Shown: positions 6,086-6,819 of the stretch, one piece after another
Layout of the letters: each line of letters opens with the position of its first letter
Position numbering within the stretch: position 1 is the first letter of the stretch
Assembly: GCA_009995705.1 (NCBI GenBank)
Contig: JAADBR010000176.1
Span: 1 to 6,819, forward strand
Direction of reading: 5' to 3'
DNA: 6,819 bases
DNA from: Microcystis aeruginosa W13-11
GTDB taxonomy: Bacteria > Cyanobacteriota > Cyanobacteriia > Cyanobacteriales > Microcystaceae
Program-made: the position numbers and the translations under genes
Notes under the pieces: generated by a model
Told to the model about the DNA's origin: nothing
The model's input: the letters and a program-made list of their open reading frames with translations, nothing else
The model's database searches: none

Positions 6086-6489
6086 TCTACGATCTCCTCT
6101 ATTTCAGGGTTATAGACAATAATTTTGATTTGATGGTGTTCTAGAATTCTTTGAACAAAACGGCTATGACAAAACACTTCATAAGTATCATTAGGGATGG
6201 CTAAGTATAGGGTTCTATCAGGTTCAATTTCTGAAAGAGCAAAACGGTAGTTAAGATATTGTCCACAGGCTAAATGTAGTTCTGTAACAATTGAATCTCT
6301 TAAGAAACTTTTGATTTCAATGGCAACTTTTTCTCGTTCTTTTTGTGCTGCAATAACTTTTTCTGCTCCTAAGTCCACATAAAAGTTAACATCTTCAAAC
6401 TCTAAGGTAAAAGGATCATGGGTAATCGTCCAACCTGCTTTTATGAGTGCATTTCGGACAGCATGGTGAAAGGTATCTTTAGCGGGCAT
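6061..6489 (-). CDS. xisH: XisH family protein, PD-(D/E)xK-like fold
   Basis: A 142-residue protein with the family opening MPAKDTFHHAVRNALIKAGW then THDP, and the core YVDLGAEKVIAAQKEREK followed by VAIEIKSF. D39 and the E58-I-K60 motif fit the active site of the PD-(D/E)xK nuclease superfamily; the following helix with LHLACGQYLNYRFAL supplies the usual Q77. It may thus cut or bind nucleic acid, although activity of XisH has not, to my knowledge, been firmly shown. The start is fixed by the conserved MPAKD. The ribosome site is odd: AGGA lies just 2 bases before the ATG, inside a repeated 14-base unit. It is the first gene of the minus-strand run and is followed by overlapping xisI, its constant partner. 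Confidence 0.93.
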   Translation of the reverse strand: MPAKDTFHHAVRNALIKAGWTITHDPFTLEFEDVNFYVDLGAEKVIAAQKEREKVAIEIKSFLRDSIVTELHLACGQYLNYRFALSEIEPDRTLYLAIPNDTYEVFCHSRFVQRILEHHQIKIIVYNPEIEEIVEWQSTTLN

Positions 6490-6490
6490 A

Positions 6491-6523
6491 TCCTGATTTT
6501 AGCAGGTTTTCCTAATTTTAGCA
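6491..6523 (-). repeat. Two direct copies of TCCTRATTTTAGCA before xisH
   Basis: TCCTGATTTTAGCA (6491-6504) and TCCTAATTTTAGCA (6510-6523) match at 13 of 14 bases with a 19-base period. Read on the minus strand each is TGCTAAAATYAGGA. The distal copy offers an extended -10-like TGCTAAAAT about 26-34 bases before the xisH start, with no good -35; the near copy provides the AGGA next to the ATG. The pair could be an operator for autoregulation or a chance duplication. Confidence 0.5.
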
Positions 6524-6601
6524 TCTCGTAACACTCTTAAGGTTCACAGTCTAGGAAATCCTTCTTGTTATTTCTCCTCTTCTGTGATGATTTCAGATAC
6601 C

Positions 6602-6620
6602 CGACTTCTTTAAGAAGTTG
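6602..6620. repeat. Compact palindrome ACTTCTT-T-AAGAAGT
   Basis: Seven perfect pairs (6604-6610 with 6612-6618) around one central base, extended by a G-T and a C-G pair to 6602-6620. Preceded by AGATAC. This resembles the CCGACTTCTT/AAGAAGTCGG inverted repeats scattered in several cyanobacterial genomes (from memory). As RNA a one-base loop cannot form as such, so the hairpin would open to at least three unpaired bases. There is no T-run, so it is not a standard terminator. Confidence 0.5.
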
Positions 6621-6646
6621 ACTTCATTTTCCATTGTAGCTTAAAG

Positions 6647-6675
6647 CCGTCCTAAAAGGACGGGGTTTTAAACCC
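6647..6675. repeat. Double hairpin resembling an IS200/IS605-type end
   Basis: CCGTCCT-AAA-AGGACGG (6647-6663) has a perfect 7-base-pair stem and a 3-base loop. It is joined at its last G to GGGTTT-T-AAACCC (6663-6675). Such GC-rich short-loop hairpins flanked by TTTTAAACCC are seen at ends of IS200/IS605 and TnpB-carrying elements in cyanobacteria, where they are subterminal folds recognised as single strands. No tnpA or tnpB is visible in the window apart from the unidentifiable start at 6802. A transcription terminator is the main alternative: the TTTT follows within the second palindrome. Confidence 0.45.
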
Positions 6676-6733
6676 AAATTTTCGATAAGATAATTGTAGG
6701 TTAAAACTGGAGTTTAGACTAACTCAACCTGCA

Positions 6734-6753
6734 ACCAAACTGCACAGTTTGGT
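6734..6753. repeat. Hairpin ACCAAACTG-CA-CAGTTTGGT
   Basis: A perfect 9-base inverted repeat with a 2-base centre, 48 bases before the plus-strand ATG at 6802. It may be an operator palindrome, a subterminal hairpin of a mobile element, or an RNA fold in the leader of the plus-strand gene. Confidence 0.5.
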
Positions 6754-6801
6754 CTAATGATAAGAAGACTACAGGGAGTCAAAAAAAGGAGATATAGCGG
6801 T

Positions 6802-6819
6802 ATGCAGTCGGATGAGGTA
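6802..6819 (+). CDS. Start of an unidentified plus-strand gene, cut by the window edge
   Basis: An ATG at 6802 follows a strong ribosome site AAGGAG (6786-6791) at a spacing of 10 bases, after an A7 tract. Only six codons are present (MQSDEV), far too few to name a family. It is divergent from the xisH run. Together with the hairpins at 6647-6675 and 6734-6753 it might be the start of a tnpB-like gene, but this is a guess from layout alone. Confidence 0.4.

Larger units (their letters stand above)
6490..6801. other. Intergenic region between xisH and a plus-strand gene
   Basis: I see no credible complete gene in these 312 bases. It must hold the promoter of the xisH run on the minus strand and possibly that of the plus-strand gene at 6802. 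It contains a 14-base direct repeat next to xisH, a hairpin at 6602-6620, a double hairpin at 6647-6675, and a hairpin at 6734-6753. AGGTT (6698-6702) and AACCT (6726-6730) also face each other around a further 23 bases. The density of compact palindromes looks more like mobile-element ends or regulatory RNA than plain spacer. Confidence 0.6.

Noticed and set aside
5759..6489. fdxN-element excision locus
   Set aside because: Only xisH and xisI are present. There is no XisF-like serine recombinase, no fdxN or nif gene and no recognised recombination border.
6490..6801. CRISPR array or tRNA in the repeat-rich right end
   Set aside because: The repeats are few, unlike each other and not regularly spaced with spacers, and no cloverleaf could be drawn.

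Overview
The window looks like accessory DNA of a cyanobacterium. The evidence is an xisH–xisI pair, a Uma2-type (DUF820) reading frame, the DUF6883/DUF4926 and DUF2281 small genes common in cyanobacterial genomes, and one exact HIP1 octamer (GCGATCGC, 3496-3503). Genus cannot be told from this stretch. Nearly everything is on the minus strand, so transcription runs from about 6500 down to 1.

Reading in that direction: 6490-6801 is a non-coding stretch with a 14-base direct repeat just before xisH and several compact hairpins that resemble mobile-element ends. The first codons of an unidentified plus-strand gene run off the right edge. Then come xisH and xisI (25-base overlap), a ribbon-helix-helix-like antitoxin and PIN toxin pair (TAATG overlap), and a DUF2281-type antitoxin. 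The last overlaps by ATGA a chimeric gene in which a 20-residue PIN stub is joined to a YgiT-type zinc finger. Next is a small antitoxin-like gene split by a frame change at an A8 tract, followed one base later by a DUF6883 gene and then, four bases on, a DUF4926 gene. After 46 bases comes a 1119-residue protein joining a phospholipase-D-type nuclease domain to an SNF2/RapA-like helicase. At the left edge is the 5' part of a Uma2-family gene.

From xisH to DUF4926 the window is a dense, co-oriented run of small two-gene modules, several recognisable as toxin-antitoxin modules and at least one visibly decayed and recombined. Many joints are 1-13 bases apart or overlapping, so translational coupling is likely. 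The PLD-helicase is the only large gene. Its domain make-up is that of a restriction- or defence-type nuclease-translocase, but no methyltransferase or other known system partner is visible here.

The least expected items are the PIN/YgiT chimera, the A8 (A_AAA_AAA) site placed correctly for -1 frameshifting, and the stand-alone PLD-SNF2 protein directly downstream of the DUF6883/DUF4926 pair. All family names come from reading the translations; no database search was run.
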